Below, piece by piece: positions 52,874-62,824 of a DNA stretch of 64,000 nucleotides; positions within the stretch are counted from its first letter, which is position 1; the number at the start of each line of letters is the position of its first letter. The stretch is from assembly GCF_030295935.1 (NCBI RefSeq), contig NZ_AP027362.1, positions 930,001-994,000 of the forward strand, in the 5' to 3' direction. The DNA comes from Thalassotalea piscium (GTDB lineage Bacteria; Pseudomonadota; Gammaproteobacteria; Enterobacterales; Alteromonadaceae). Position numbers and translations under genes: made by a program. The notes beneath the pieces are model-generated. The model ran no database searches, was not told the DNA's origin, and was given only the letters and a program-made list of their open reading frames with translations.

Positions 52874-54187
52874 ATGTTTACTTATTATATAAAGTTAGCG
52901 TTTAAAAGCTTAAAGAAAACACCTTTTAGCACAAGCTTAATGATACTGGCTATCGCTTGTGGTATTGGTATTTCAATGACAGCATTAACGCTTAACCATG
53001 TGCGTTCAGCTGATCCTATTCCAGAAAAAAGCGGGCAATTATTTTCTCTGCAATTGCAAGCATCAGGTAAGCATAGCACTTGGCAAACCTCAGATAATGT
53101 ACCGTTACAAGTTACCTATCAAGATGCAACCAATATTATGCGTACACTTCCAGAGTATAAACATACCCCTATGTTTAAAACAGGGTATGCTGTTCGATCA
53201 AGTGACCCTAAATTTGCACCGTTGATTCATAGTGCTAGAGTGACCAATCGACATTTCTTTTCAATGTTTAATATTACATTTCTTTATGGCAGTGTCTGGT
53301 CGGAAAAAGTAGATGAAAATCCAGCTAATCTGGTTGTGATTAGCGAGGAGTTAAACCAGAAACTCTTTGGCGGTGGTGATAACACAGGTGAGAAAATTTA
53401 TCTAGATAAAGAAGCGTTTAGAATTGTCGGCATTATTAATCCATGGGCACCTTCACCTAATTACTACGATCTTAATAATGGCGTGTTTGTCGATCCAGAA
53501 CACGTATTTATTCCATTCTCATTATCTGCAATCACCGAGTTAAACTCATGGGGAAATAATAATGGCTGGAAAGAGGAAGCTATTCATACTTATCAAGCAA
53601 AACTAACCTCTGAAAATTTATGGTTACAGTACTGGTTTGAGTTACCTAATAAAGAAGCATATGAGCATGTAAAGCAACACCTTACGGGTTATGTGGCACA
53701 ACAGAAAAAGTTAGGCCGCTTTGAAAGAGATGACGCACGCAGCGTGCTAAGAAATGTAAAAGAATGGCTTGCATATAATAACGTGGTTGGCGACGACAGT
53801 AATGTTTTAGTCGGCGTTAGTTTTTTGTTCTTGTCAGTATGCTTAGTTAATACTATTGGCTTGTTGCTAGCGAAATTTCTTCGATCTGCTCCTAATGTAG
53901 GGGTTCGCAGAGCGCTTGGAGCGAGTAAAGAGCAAGTGTTTTCTCAGCACTTAGTTGAAGTGGGGGTGTTAGGCTTATTGGGTGGTTTGCTAGGGTTAGT
54001 TTTTGCTCAGGTAGGCTTAATACTACTAAAAACACATTTTGACGGTTATGACGTATTAGCGACAATGGACTTAACCATGTTGCTATCTGCCCCTATCATT
54101 GCGGTAGTTGCTACAGTGCTAGCTGGAATTTATCCAGCATGGCGTGTTTGCACAACCCTACCGTCTATTTACCTAAAAACACAATAG
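52874..54187 (+). CDS. ABC transporter permease, FtsX/MacB family (first)
   Basis: A 437-residue membrane protein with the four-helix MacB topology: one helix near residues 15-40 (SLMILAIACGIGISMTALTL), a large periplasmic domain (about 45-300), and three C-terminal helices. The conserved RRALGASKEQVFSQHLVEVG between helices 2 and 3 is the ATPase contact segment. It probably pairs with the next permease, as in other efflux operons of this type. Confidence 0.93.
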   Translation: MFTYYIKLAFKSLKKTPFSTSLMILAIACGIGISMTALTLNHVRSADPIPEKSGQLFSLQLQASGKHSTWQTSDNVPLQVTYQDATNIMRTLPEYKHTPMFKTGYAVRSSDPKFAPLIHSARVTNRHFFSMFNITFLYGSVWSEKVDENPANLVVISEELNQKLFGGGDNTGEKIYLDKEAFRIVGIINPWAPSPNYYDLNNGVFVDPEHVFIPFSLSAITELNSWGNNNGWKEEAIHTYQAKLTSENLWLQYWFELPNKEAYEHVKQHLTGYVAQQKKLGRFERDDARSVLRNVKEWLAYNNVVGDDSNVLVGVSFLFLSVCLVNTIGLLLAKFLRSAPNVGVRRALGASKEQVFSQHLVEVGVLGLLGGLLGLVFAQVGLILLKTHFDGYDVLATMDLTMLLSAPIIAVVATVLAGIYPAWRVCTTLPSIYLKTQ

Positions 54188-54196
54188 GAGCTATTT

Positions 54197-55402
54197 ATGC
54201 TAGTTATTTCTCCAATTTTTAACGCCATGATGCGTAGCAAAAGTAGTGTTATTTTAATTATTTTACAAATCGCATTAACAATCGCTATTGTTAGTAATGC
54301 AGCATATATAATTCATGAACGTATAAATGTCATGCAGCGTGATACTGGTATTCCTGAAGCGCAAATCATTAAAACCCATATGTACTTTTATGATGAAGAC
54401 GTCGATATTATTAAGCAGTTAGCGCTTGATGCACAACAAGTTAAAACGATACCAGGTGTAATTGAAGCAAGTGCTATTAATGCTATACCACTATCAGATA
54501 GTGGCAGTTCGTGGATGCTGCGTAATCAGCTTGAAAATAACGGCGCAATTAGTACCAGTGCAGGTGCCTTTCTGGGTGATTACAATGTGGTAAGTGCTTT
54601 AGGGCAAAAGGTGAGTCGAGGCAGAAACTTTCGCCCAGACGACATGGTTTATCGTACAAAGGGTGACGAAGTTCCACAAGTAACTATTATTACACAAGCG
54701 TTGGCAGATTTGTTGTTTCCTAGTCAAGAGGCACTCGGGCAAACACTTTATAGTTTAGACATACCAATAAAAATTATTGGTATTGTAGATAGAATGTATG
54801 GTCCTTGGGTTCATTTTAATATGGTTGAACGAAATATGTTTATACCCATGTTAAGTGACCGTAAAAACTACAGGTTTTCGGTAATCGTAGAGGAAGATAA
54901 GGTTGATAGAGTTTTATCCGAATTAAATGACTTTTTACTTAGGTTAGAAGGACGTAGGGTGATAAATCATACAATGACTGTGGCGCAATTGAAGGACTCA
55001 AGTTATCAAAACGACCGCTTAATGACGAATATGCTATTTGTTATTATTACTGTTTTAGTGTTTATTACTGCGTTAGGTATTGCAGGGATGACAATATTTA
55101 ATGTTAACCGTCGTCAAAAGCAAATTGGAACACGTAGAGCATTAGGGGCAAGTAAAGGAGATATAATTAGCTATTTTATGACGGAAAGTGCCATTATCTC
55201 TGTTATAGGCATAGCACTTGGCGTTATTACTGCCTTTGTTTTGAATAACTATTTAATGAGCTATTTTAATTCAGCAGCTCTGGAATTTAGCTACATAGCA
55301 GGTACTATTGCCAGTATTGTTGTTGTCGTAATAGTGTCAGTACTTGTTCCTGCACGAAAAGCATCGTTAATTTCACCTGCCATTGCGACACGCTCAGTTT
55401 AA
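54197..55402 (+). CDS. ABC transporter permease, FtsX/MacB family (second)
   Basis: A 401-residue permease with the same layout: a first helix VILIILQIALTIAIVSNAAY, a periplasmic domain, and three C-terminal helices with IGTRRALGASKGDIISYFMT before the third. It diverges from the first permease outside these segments, so the two probably form a heterodimer. It starts 9 bases after the first permease stop. Confidence 0.93.
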   Translation: MLVISPIFNAMMRSKSSVILIILQIALTIAIVSNAAYIIHERINVMQRDTGIPEAQIIKTHMYFYDEDVDIIKQLALDAQQVKTIPGVIEASAINAIPLSDSGSSWMLRNQLENNGAISTSAGAFLGDYNVVSALGQKVSRGRNFRPDDMVYRTKGDEVPQVTIITQALADLLFPSQEALGQTLYSLDIPIKIIGIVDRMYGPWVHFNMVERNMFIPMLSDRKNYRFSVIVEEDKVDRVLSELNDFLLRLEGRRVINHTMTVAQLKDSSYQNDRLMTNMLFVIITVLVFITALGIAGMTIFNVNRRQKQIGTRRALGASKGDIISYFMTESAIISVIGIALGVITAFVLNNYLMSYFNSAALEFSYIAGTIASIVVVVIVSVLVPARKASLISPAIATRSV

Positions 55403-55462
55403 ATAGTATTATTTAATCAGCGGTTTAGCTTATACAAAGATCTAAATTCAATTTGGACTATT

Positions 55463-56803
55463 ATGGATAAAATACTTATTGTAGATGACAACCCTTCGGT
55501 ATGTCAGGCGCTTACTATTTTACTTGAACTCTATGATTATCAAGTGGTTGCTGTCGGTAGTCCGAAAGAAGCTTTGCCGATAATTATGTATCAACGTATT
55601 TCATTGGTCATACTAGATATGAATTTCACCCAAGACACAACCAGCGGTGAAGAGGGTAAAGCCGCTTTTTATCAAATAAGAGACTTACAGCCGGACCTTC
55701 CTGTTATTTTACTGACTGCCTGGACCGATTTAACAACTGCAATTGAGCTAGTAAAAAATGGTGCCGCAGATTATCTCGCTAAACCTTGGGATGATGAGCG
55801 TCTACTGGTGACTATTAATAATCTGATCGAACTTAATGATGTACAGCGAAAATCCCAAGTATTAACTCAGCAGCAAAGAGAAAGAGATCAACATAATAAA
55901 AGTGCTAATTTGTGCGGCTTAATATTTGCTAGTACCGCAATGCAGCGCTTGGTTGATATGACGATACAAGTTGCTAAGTCTCACGTAAATGTACTTATTA
56001 CCGGCCCTAACGGTGCCGGTAAAGAAAAAATTGCTGAAATATTGCATGAAAATTCGCCGCGCGCGGATAAACCTTTAATTAAAGTAAATGTAGGAGCGCT
56101 ACCAGTAGAGTTAATCGAGGCCGAATTGTTTGGCGCTGAAGCTGGCGCTTACACAGGTGCAAATAAAAAACGCATTGGCCGCTTTGAAGCCGCTGATGGT
56201 GGTACTTTATTGCTCGATGAAATAGGTAATTTATCGTTATCGGGGCAAATGAAATTACTACGGGTTTTACAAACAGGGGAGTTTGAGCGCCTAGGAAGTA
56301 ATCAAACATTAACTGTTGATGTGCGGGTGATAAGTGCCACGAATGCTGACTTGGCTGGCGCCATTGCAAATAATACCTTTAGAGAAGATTTGTTTTACCG
56401 GCTAAATGTAATTCAGCTTGAATTATTACCATTAAACCAACGTAAAGATGATATTGAGCCTTTGATTGAATATTTCACACAGTCAGAAAAAGTAATACCT
56501 GAAGCAACCAGACAAGCTTTACAATTACACGATTGGCCTGGCAATGTAAGGGAGCTAGAAAACGCTTGTCAGCGTGCAAATTTATTATCGAAGTCAACTG
56601 AGTGGCAGGCGGAAGACTTTGGCTTAACGCCAATAGACTTAGCAAGCTACGAACAAATTAAACCAGCCGAACACTTAACGAAAGCGCGTGTTGAACAGGC
56701 GATTAATGATCATCAGTGGGTTATTAGCCGTGCTGCAAAATCATTAGGATTAAGTCGGCAAGCGCTGTATCGGCGAATGGAAAAATTTGGAATTACTAAA
56801 TGA
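55463..56803 (+). CDS. Sigma-54-dependent response regulator (NtrC type)
   Basis: A 446-residue regulator. The receiver domain has acidic DDN at residues 7-9 and phospho-acceptor Asp in LVILDMNFTQ. The AAA+ domain has Walker A GPNGAGKE (where GESGTGKE is usual), the sigma-54 contact loop GAYTGA in place of GAFTGA (a tolerated change) and Walker B GGTLLLDEIGN. The C-terminal Fis-type HTH is SRAAKSLGLSRQALYRRMEK. Overlaps the kinase gene by four bases. Probably activates the operon promoter at 50791. Confidence 0.95.
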   Translation: MDKILIVDDNPSVCQALTILLELYDYQVVAVGSPKEALPIIMYQRISLVILDMNFTQDTTSGEEGKAAFYQIRDLQPDLPVILLTAWTDLTTAIELVKNGAADYLAKPWDDERLLVTINNLIELNDVQRKSQVLTQQQRERDQHNKSANLCGLIFASTAMQRLVDMTIQVAKSHVNVLITGPNGAGKEKIAEILHENSPRADKPLIKVNVGALPVELIEAELFGAEAGAYTGANKKRIGRFEAADGGTLLLDEIGNLSLSGQMKLLRVLQTGEFERLGSNQTLTVDVRVISATNADLAGAIANNTFREDLFYRLNVIQLELLPLNQRKDDIEPLIEYFTQSEKVIPEATRQALQLHDWPGNVRELENACQRANLLSKSTEWQAEDFGLTPIDLASYEQIKPAEHLTKARVEQAINDHQWVISRAAKSLGLSRQALYRRMEKFGITK

Positions 56804-58107
56804 TCTTTAGCAGTATTAGAGCTCGACTAATCACTATTTGCTTAGGGATGATTTGGCTAAGTAATGCTATTTTATTTTACAGCTTTGCTGGCGACAATTG
56901 GTGGTTACTCGGTTTAGTCCTTATTTTTATTTCATTATTAGCGGTGAGCTTAATTAACTACTTCTTTACGCCTTTATCTAAAAAATTAAAGGCATTAGAA
57001 GCTGGTTTATTAAACTTTAAGGACAATGACTTCTCTAATACATTAAATCTTGATGGTAAAGATGAAATAAGCCAAATAGGGAAACTTTACAACGATGTCG
57101 CAGTAAAACTTAGAACAGAGAAACAACATATCTACCAGCGTGAATTATTGTTAGATAAAGTGATTGAAAGCTCTCCTATTGTGATGTTTTTAGTTGATGA
57201 TGATGACTTTTTTGTTTACTCCAATCGTGCTACCCGACATTTTTTGTATCAAGGAAAACCCCTCGAAGGGAATAAGTTTTCAGTGCTAAAGAAGCAATGG
57301 CCAGATGCGTTGAAAGAAGCTTTAGCGCAACATTTAGACGGATTATTTACTATTGAACACGATAGTATAGAAGACACATGGCACTTATCGCGTGGAGAAT
57401 TTTTGTTAAATAACAAAAAACACCATCTATTTTTGTTAAAACAAATGACACGAGAACTAAACCGGCAAGAAGTGGCGGTATGGAAAAAAGTGATAAGGGT
57501 GATCAGCCATGAGTTAAATAACTCACTAGCGCCTATTTCTTCAGTAACTCATTCAGGAAATTTAATTGCTAGTAAATTAGCAAACGACAAGCTAGTACTT
57601 ATTTTTGAAACGATTAGAGAAAGAATCGAGCACCTTAATCATTTTATTTTAGGTTATGCTCGATTTGCAAAATTGCCCAGCCCTTTAATAGAAAATGTTG
57701 GCTTAGACACTTTTATAGAAAAGCTGGCAACACAGTTTAGCTTTGAATTAGAAACAAAAGTACCAAGTCAAACGTTGCTAATTGATTCAAGTCAAATTGA
57801 ACAGGTATTCATTAATTTGCTAAAAAATGCTGAAGAATCAGGTTCAGACAAAAGTGATATTACTATGGCTTTTCAGTTACTTGAAAACTCGGTTAAAATA
57901 ACTATTCAAGACCGAGGTACAGGTATGTCTGAGCATGTACTTAAAAATGCACTCATCCCTTTTTATTCTACCAAGCAAACCGGTACAGGGCTGGGCTTGG
58001 CGCTATGCCGAGAAATTATAGAAGCTCATCATGGGCGAATTTCGCTGTATAATAGGATAGAAGGTGGGCTTGCTGTGGTGTTAGAACTACCTAAAGCCAA
58101 TAAATAG
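56800..58107 (+). CDS. Sensor histidine kinase of the efflux operon
   Basis: A 435-residue kinase with two N-terminal membrane helices (residues about 8-55) separated by only a few residues, so it has no sizable periplasmic sensor and probably senses within or at the membrane. A HAMP-like stretch (LEAGLLNFKDNDFSNTL), a PAS domain (about 120-200) and HisKA with ISHELNNSLAPISSV (phospho-His) follow. The ATPase has NLLKNAEESG, DRGTGM and GTGLGLALCREI. It resembles the NtrB/NtrY class and pairs with the overlapping regulator. Confidence 0.93.
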   Translation: MIFSSIRARLITICLGMIWLSNAILFYSFAGDNWWLLGLVLIFISLLAVSLINYFFTPLSKKLKALEAGLLNFKDNDFSNTLNLDGKDEISQIGKLYNDVAVKLRTEKQHIYQRELLLDKVIESSPIVMFLVDDDDFFVYSNRATRHFLYQGKPLEGNKFSVLKKQWPDALKEALAQHLDGLFTIEHDSIEDTWHLSRGEFLLNNKKHHLFLLKQMTRELNRQEVAVWKKVIRVISHELNNSLAPISSVTHSGNLIASKLANDKLVLIFETIRERIEHLNHFILGYARFAKLPSPLIENVGLDTFIEKLATQFSFELETKVPSQTLLIDSSQIEQVFINLLKNAEESGSDKSDITMAFQLLENSVKITIQDRGTGMSEHVLKNALIPFYSTKQTGTGLGLALCREIIEAHHGRISLYNRIEGGLAVVLELPKANK

Positions 58108-58129
58108 TGACTAAGCTTAACCTCAATAG

Positions 58130-58534
58130 CTACACTTGCGATCTTAATTCGACTGTATTGCCTTGTGGATCTTTAACATAAACAGATAAGCCATAACCTT
58201 GTGAACCGTAGCGGCGCTCAAATTTTGGGGTTTCTATATTATAACGCTTGAAGTGTTCGCTAATTTCTTGCTCACTGATAAAGGCTAACAATAAACAAAA
58301 ATGATCTAGGTTATTTTCGGTTGCTGTAGGTTTACCTCCACCAGCACGACCTAGCTCACTATCAACAACGACTATATCAATTAAAGCAGTGCCGGCACGA
58401 AGTTGAGTGAGCCCTGTTTCTACAGAAGTTTCTCGTTCAACTTTGCAACCAAGTACTGTGCAATAAAAATAAAGCATGTCGTTGAGCTTATCAGTCCGAA
58501 GTACAATGTGATCAATGCCTACAATGTTTAACAT
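58130..58534 (-). CDS. VOC family (glyoxalase/dioxygenase fold) protein
   Basis: A 134-residue single-domain protein of the vicinal oxygen chelate superfamily. The metal-site residues appear to be His in GIDHIVLRT, His in NLDHFCLLL and Glu in NTVELRS. The family covers glyoxalase I, extradiol dioxygenases and resistance proteins, and the substrate cannot be assigned. It is a single gene converging on the efflux operon. Confidence 0.85.
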   Translation of the reverse strand: MLNIVGIDHIVLRTDKLNDMLYFYCTVLGCKVERETSVETGLTQLRAGTALIDIVVVDSELGRAGGGKPTATENNLDHFCLLLAFISEQEISEHFKRYNIETPKFERRYGSQGYGLSVYVKDPQGNTVELRSQV

Positions 58535-58662
58535 TTAACCTCCTGTTGTTCCAATTTTGCTGAATTGTAACCTAGTTGTACTGATTAAAATTTACGATGT
58601 CAGTAACTTGCGGTGCTGATTTCTAACCCTACCATATCACTAACTTAATTAAGTGAGCATTA

Positions 58663-59754
58663 TTATGTGATTAGATTGTTTAACTCATGTATTTCTTCAA
58701 TAATTTTACAGCTTGATGCTGCTAAACCAACACTGTTTGAATCACCGAGTTTATACCATAGCGTTTGGGGTGTTTCATTCACGCTATTAATTGAATGTAA
58801 CTCACACTCAATTAACAGTGGGGTAATATCAAGGTGAAAATGGCTAAAAGTATGCCTAAAGGGGCGAAGTGCAGTGCTATTTAGTTCACTTAACCCATAT
58901 TGACTAAGCGCGCTATTAATCTCTTTTTCATTATCAACTTCAATAAAACTGTAAAGTCCACCCCAAATCCCTGAAGGTGGTCGTTTTGTCATAAAGAGCT
59001 GGTTGTTGATTTTGGGGATTATCATTATTGTACTTTTTGCGGGTGTTACCTTTTTCGGTTTTTTTTGGGGAAAGTTTGCTTGTTCAGAGAGCTTAAAAGC
59101 AAGACAGTCATCATTGATTGGACACTCTTGGCAATTAGGTTTGCTGCGAGTGCAAACCATTGCTCCTAAGTCCATCATGGCTTGGTTATAAGAGGCAACG
59201 TCTTTATTTGGTGTAAGTTTGTTAGCAATGGGCCAAAGCGCTTTTTCAAATTTAGCCTGAGCGTTATGCCCTTCAACTAAATAACAGCGGGCGAGTACGC
59301 GCTTAACATTACCATCTAATATGGGGTGTGTTTGATGAAGCGATAAACTTAATATAGCACCTGCTGTTGACCTGCCAATACCTGGTAGAGCAATAACATC
59401 GTCAATATTTTCAGGGAATTTACCTTGATATTGCTTTGCCATTATTTTAGCTGACTTGTGGAGGTTTCGTGCTCGTGCGTAATAGCCTAAACCTGTCCAG
59501 TGATGGAGCACGTTATCTTCTGATGCGTTAGCAAGATCTAAAATACTAGGAAAACTTTCCATAAAACGTAAATAATAAGGGATAACTGTTGCTACTTGGG
59601 TTTGTTGTAGCATTATTTCAGAAATCCACACGCGATATGGCGTTTTGTTTTGTTGCCAAGGCAAGTGCTTACGACCTTGTTCGTGATACCAACTAAGCAC
59701 TTGTTGGCTAAACTTTTTGGCAGATATTGCCGATATTTGGGTTTTATTTGTCAT
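58663..59754 (-). CDS. mutY: A/G-specific adenine glycosylase MutY
   Basis: Base-excision glycosylase that removes adenine mispaired with 8-oxoguanine. It is 363 residues. [19 protein letters not shown] carries the catalytic Glu near residue 43; the HhH is [13 protein letters not shown], with the catalytic Asp in [12 protein letters not shown]. The 4Fe-4S loop [17 protein letters not shown] (C-x6-C-x2-C-x5-C) and a C-terminal NUDIX-like recognition domain ([12 protein letters not shown]) are present. All key residues intact. Confidence 0.97.
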   Translation of the reverse strand: MTNKTQISAISAKKFSQQVLSWYHEQGRKHLPWQQNKTPYRVWISEIMLQQTQVATVIPYYLRFMESFPSILDLANASEDNVLHHWTGLGYYARARNLHKSAKIMAKQYQGKFPENIDDVIALPGIGRSTAGAILSLSLHQTHPILDGNVKRVLARCYLVEGHNAQAKFEKALWPIANKLTPNKDVASYNQAMMDLGAMVCTRSKPNCQECPINDDCLAFKLSEQANFPQKKPKKVTPAKSTIMIIPKINNQLFMTKRPPSGIWGGLYSFIEVDNEKEINSALSQYGLSELNSTALRPFRHTFSHFHLDITPLLIECELHSINSVNETPQTLWYKLGDSNSVGLAASSCKIIEEIHELNNLIT

Positions 59755-59881
59755 AGTGGTGCAGTGTAGCTAATTCACTTTAGGCAAACAATCTTGTTTG
59801 CAAAGAAAAGGCTATCATTTATGGGTAAAATACATGATATAATAAGGTTAAATTTCCATCACTAAGGTTAAGTAGGTATAT

Positions 59882-60220
59882 ATGAAAATTGATGCAAAAA
59901 ATCGTAGTCGACGTTTGCGTAAAAAATTACGTGTAGATGAGTTTAAAGAGTTGGGCTTTGATGTCGCTTGGAAATTTGCTGACGATATTGATGGTGAGGG
60001 TATTGATACCTTTATGAATAAATTTTTTGATGAAGTGATTGAGCCTAACGGTCTAGGTTTTGGTGGTGAAGGTGATAAAATTTGGCACGGGCTAGTATGT
60101 ACACAAAGCCTTGGTCAATGCACTGAAGAACACAGAAGTGCGGTTGAAAAGTGGTTAAAAGCTAATGGCGTTACTGCTGTTTCTGTTAGTGAGTTATACG
60201 ATGTTTGGTGGGCAGAATAG
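59882..60220 (+). CDS. yggL: YggL family protein (ribosome-associated, DUF469)
   Basis: A 112-residue small protein with the family pattern: basic start KNRSRRLRKKLRVDEFKELG, a middle GLGFGGEG loop and a C-terminal VSELYDVWW. E. coli YggL is reported to bind the 50S subunit. It is transcribed away from mutY and towards trmB, with a strong terminator after it. This local gene set (mutY/yggL/trmB) is conserved in gammaproteobacteria. Confidence 0.93.
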   Translation: MKIDAKNRSRRLRKKLRVDEFKELGFDVAWKFADDIDGEGIDTFMNKFFDEVIEPNGLGFGGEGDKIWHGLVCTQSLGQCTEEHRSAVEKWLKANGVTAVSVSELYDVWWAE

Positions 60221-60254
60221 CTCACACACTATACAAATGACACCTAGAGAGGGA

Positions 60255-60286
60255 GGCTAAGCAAAAGTAATTGCTTAGCCTTTTTT
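60255..60286 (+). terminator. Intrinsic terminator after yggL
   Basis: GGCTAAGCAA-AAGTAA-TTGCTTAGCC followed by TTTTTT, 34 bases after the stop codon. The remaining 235 bases before trmB hold no recognisable gene or element. Confidence 0.93.
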
Positions 60287-60520
60287 CGTTGGTGAATTTG
60301 AAAAAGCGTATAACAAATATTATCGGGGATGATTTGTACATAATTATGTTTGTTTTATCAGAGCCCTGGCATTGGTAGTAGTAAAGGTTTTGTTGGGTAA
60401 GCGTCTGCTCAACTTTATAATGAATAAAACTCTAACTTTTCTAATTCAGTGATAGGTTGTTTGAGTTTGTTGCGCTAAAGATAGATAATATGTCTATTGA
60501 TTTTTATTATTTAAATAACT

Positions 60521-61246
60521 ATGACTGAAAGAACCCATAAAACTATTGAGCAAGCAGAACAAGAAGGCAAATATATTCGTAAAGTACGTAGCTTTGTTAA
60601 ACGTGAAGGGCGCTTAACTAATGCTCAAGCGCGAGCACTTGAAGACTATTGGACAACAATGGGGCTTAACCATGCTGATGGAATGATTAACGCTACGAGT
60701 TTGTTTAATAATATCAACCCTGTAGTACTAGAAATTGGTTTCGGGATGGGGAAGTCGTTAGTTGAAATGGCTAAGAATGCACCTAATGTTAACTTTATTG
60801 GTGTGGAAGTACATAAACCTGGTGTCGGTGCGTGTATTGCTTTAGCTCAAGAGGAAGGGATTGCTAATTTAAAAGTTTATGAGCATGACGCGATTGAAGT
60901 GTTAGCTGATTGTATCCCTGATGAGAGTTTAACAACTGTACAGTTATTTTTTCCTGATCCGTGGCATAAGAAAAAACACCATAAACGTAGGATCGTATCG
61001 TTAGCCTTTGTTGAGAGTATTCGCCAGAAACTAAAGGTTGGTGGAGTATTTCATATGGCAACCGACTGGGAAAACTATGCAGAGTGCATGTTAGAAGACA
61101 TGAATAATTCTCAGGGGTATCAAAATTTATCTGAAACTAATGATTATGTTCCACGCCCAGATTCTCGCCCTTTAACTAAGTTTGAAAATCGTGGACAAAA
61201 ATTAGGGCATGGTGTTTGGGACTTACAATTTAAGCGTATTGACTAG
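60521..61246 (+). CDS. trmB: tRNA (guanine-N7)-methyltransferase TrmB
   Basis: Forms m7G46 in the variable loop of tRNAs using SAM. It is 241 residues. The SAM-binding motif is [17 protein letters not shown] near residues 68-84, then GVEVHKPGV. The family's signature [15 protein letters not shown] near residue 147 contributes to tRNA binding and catalysis. C-terminal [17 protein letters not shown] is typical. Full length. Confidence 0.96.
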   Translation: MTERTHKTIEQAEQEGKYIRKVRSFVKREGRLTNAQARALEDYWTTMGLNHADGMINATSLFNNINPVVLEIGFGMGKSLVEMAKNAPNVNFIGVEVHKPGVGACIALAQEEGIANLKVYEHDAIEVLADCIPDESLTTVQLFFPDPWHKKKHHKRRIVSLAFVESIRQKLKVGGVFHMATDWENYAECMLEDMNNSQGYQNLSETNDYVPRPDSRPLTKFENRGQKLGHGVWDLQFKRID

Positions 61247-61284
61247 GCGTATTTATTCTTAGGTAGCAAGCTAAATACTACAAC

Positions 61285-61632
61285 TTAGTTACGATGTGCT
61301 TTATCTTGTTGAATATGTAGTAGATGTTGGCTATTACGATAATTCCCTGTTTCTCTTAACCACTGCTCGTTAATAACTTCTCTGATGAGTGCCGCTTGTA
61401 ATATGCGTACAGGATAGCGGCACCAATAGTCGATAGTTGCTTGTTGGTGACAATTATTATTAGGGAAAACTTCACTACGGGTTAGTGTTAGCTCTTCTTT
61501 TATGTCGGCAATCACCTGACTTTTTAATTCAGTGTTTACCATTTTTTTAAAACGCGTAAACTGCTTTGCTCGGTATAATTGCCACGCAAACCAAACAATA
61601 ACAAGCGTAGCTATAACAATAAAAACTTCCAA
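61285..61632 (-). CDS. Small membrane-anchored protein (115 aa)
   Basis: I do not recognise it with confidence; it may belong to a DUF2489-like group. From a TTG start (weak CGGAAA upstream) it has one N-terminal membrane helix (VFIVIATLVIVWFAWQLY), then a basic cytosolic or periplasmic part with an alpha-helical pattern (KKMVNTELKSQVIADIKEEL) and WCRYPVRILQAALIREV. Convergent with trmB. Function unknown. Confidence 0.65.
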   Translation of the reverse strand: MEVFIVIATLVIVWFAWQLYRAKQFTRFKKMVNTELKSQVIADIKEELTLTRSEVFPNNNCHQQATIDYWCRYPVRILQAALIREVINEQWLRETGNYRNSQHLLHIQQDKAHRN

Positions 61633-61666
61633 GTTAATTTCCGTATATAATTACAAAGTATAAATA

Positions 61667-61945
61667 ACCTGAGTTCGGGATAAGCTAAGTACACCAAAGC
61701 TCAGATTTTCGCGCGTATCTGCGTTGCCTGCATGGACGTAGGTACTTGGTTTTTGTCTGGAACTAAAAAACCGTTAATTTGCTACTAATAGCCAGCTATT
61801 AGGTACACAAATAAGCCTTGATTAACACAAAACTTTTAGCATTGGTTAAGTTACAATGCACCTAGTGTTTTTATAAAGTCACCCAAAACACTGTAAAATA
61901 TCATTTTAAATCTTTTTATGCACATCCATTATCCCGAACTCAGGT
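61667..61945. mobile_element. 279-bp MITE, family 1, flanked by TA
   Basis: Starts ACCTGAGTTCGGGATAAGC and ends TTATCCCGAACTCAGGT, with TA on both sides. It carries the GTAGGTACTTGGTTTTTGTC block seen (inverted) in the 4074 copy and missing from the 38847 copy, so it is probably the fullest form in this window. No ORF. It fills most of the 414-base gap between the small membrane protein and the cytochrome gene; the rest shows nothing. Confidence 0.87.
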
Positions 61946-62046
61946 TAAATAAGATATGCACTAAGTTTACCTTAATGATTCATTAGTAGGTAGGAACTTT
62001 GTATAAACTAGCGACTATTTTCTAATAGGATTATCCAAAATTCAGC

Positions 62047-62766
62047 TTAGCTAGATTCATCATTGTTCTTAGGTAAGTATTTATAACCATTAATCATTGC
62101 AGAGAGTATAGCTGTTCTTTCTTTTCGTTCACTCATTATTACCCCAATAATATGTAAAGGAATTAAGAACAATAAGGTAAAGAAAGAATAAACATGTGCT
62201 GTGATAAAAGGGGCTCGTATTGCTCGCATTTCTTTGTAGGCTTGTTGGTCAACATTCTCTGTGGAATAGGGCTTGATCAAGTCAAGCTTGTCACTTTCAA
62301 TAGCAATACTTTTTGCAAAATATTGGCCAAATGGTGGGTAATATATATCTGTGCCTGCTAGCACTAAACCACTTAGCATTTGAATAGACATTGTTAATAA
62401 TAAAGCACCAACCATAAGCTTTCCTAAGGGGCTATGGCCTTTATATTTAGTATTAGGATGCTTTTTAAATTCAATTAATTCTTGAGTAAAGCCTTTAGCA
62501 AAGGGGAGTACGTTATGCCAACGCTCGTAGCCTTTACCAATGAAACCAAAAATAATTCTAATTATTAAATTAGTAGCAAATATATAGCCGGTGAGAACAT
62601 GAATTGTTTTAAGTAAGACTTTTCCATCAACGCTTATTCCAAGAGTTTTAGCATTGTAGATAACTAGCCCAAGTGCTAACAGTATGGTAATGATTAGCAC
62701 ATTAGCCCAGTGGAATAGTCGTAAGTATCTACTCCAAATATACACTTGTTGGTATTGATGTTTCAT
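62047..62766 (-). CDS. Membrane cytochrome b (hydrogenase/thiosulfate-reductase b-type family)
   Basis: A 239-residue inner-membrane protein with four main hydrophobic helices and candidate haem ligands His in RLFHWANVLII, His in LKTIHVLTGYIF, and His in ITAHVYSFF and IPLHIIGVIM. This is the pattern of the cytochrome b561/Ni-Fe hydrogenase b subunit family, which passes electrons between quinones and periplasmic partners. No partner enzyme gene is adjacent, so its donor is unknown. Confidence 0.85.
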   Translation of the reverse strand: MKHQYQQVYIWSRYLRLFHWANVLIITILLALGLVIYNAKTLGISVDGKVLLKTIHVLTGYIFATNLIIRIIFGFIGKGYERWHNVLPFAKGFTQELIEFKKHPNTKYKGHSPLGKLMVGALLLTMSIQMLSGLVLAGTDIYYPPFGQYFAKSIAIESDKLDLIKPYSTENVDQQAYKEMRAIRAPFITAHVYSFFTLLFLIPLHIIGVIMSERKERTAILSAMINGYKYLPKNNDESS

Positions 62767-62824
62767 TTCAGTTACTCAATCAAAGGGCTTTAGCAAAGTG
62801 TAAAACGAATAATTGTTGAACACC

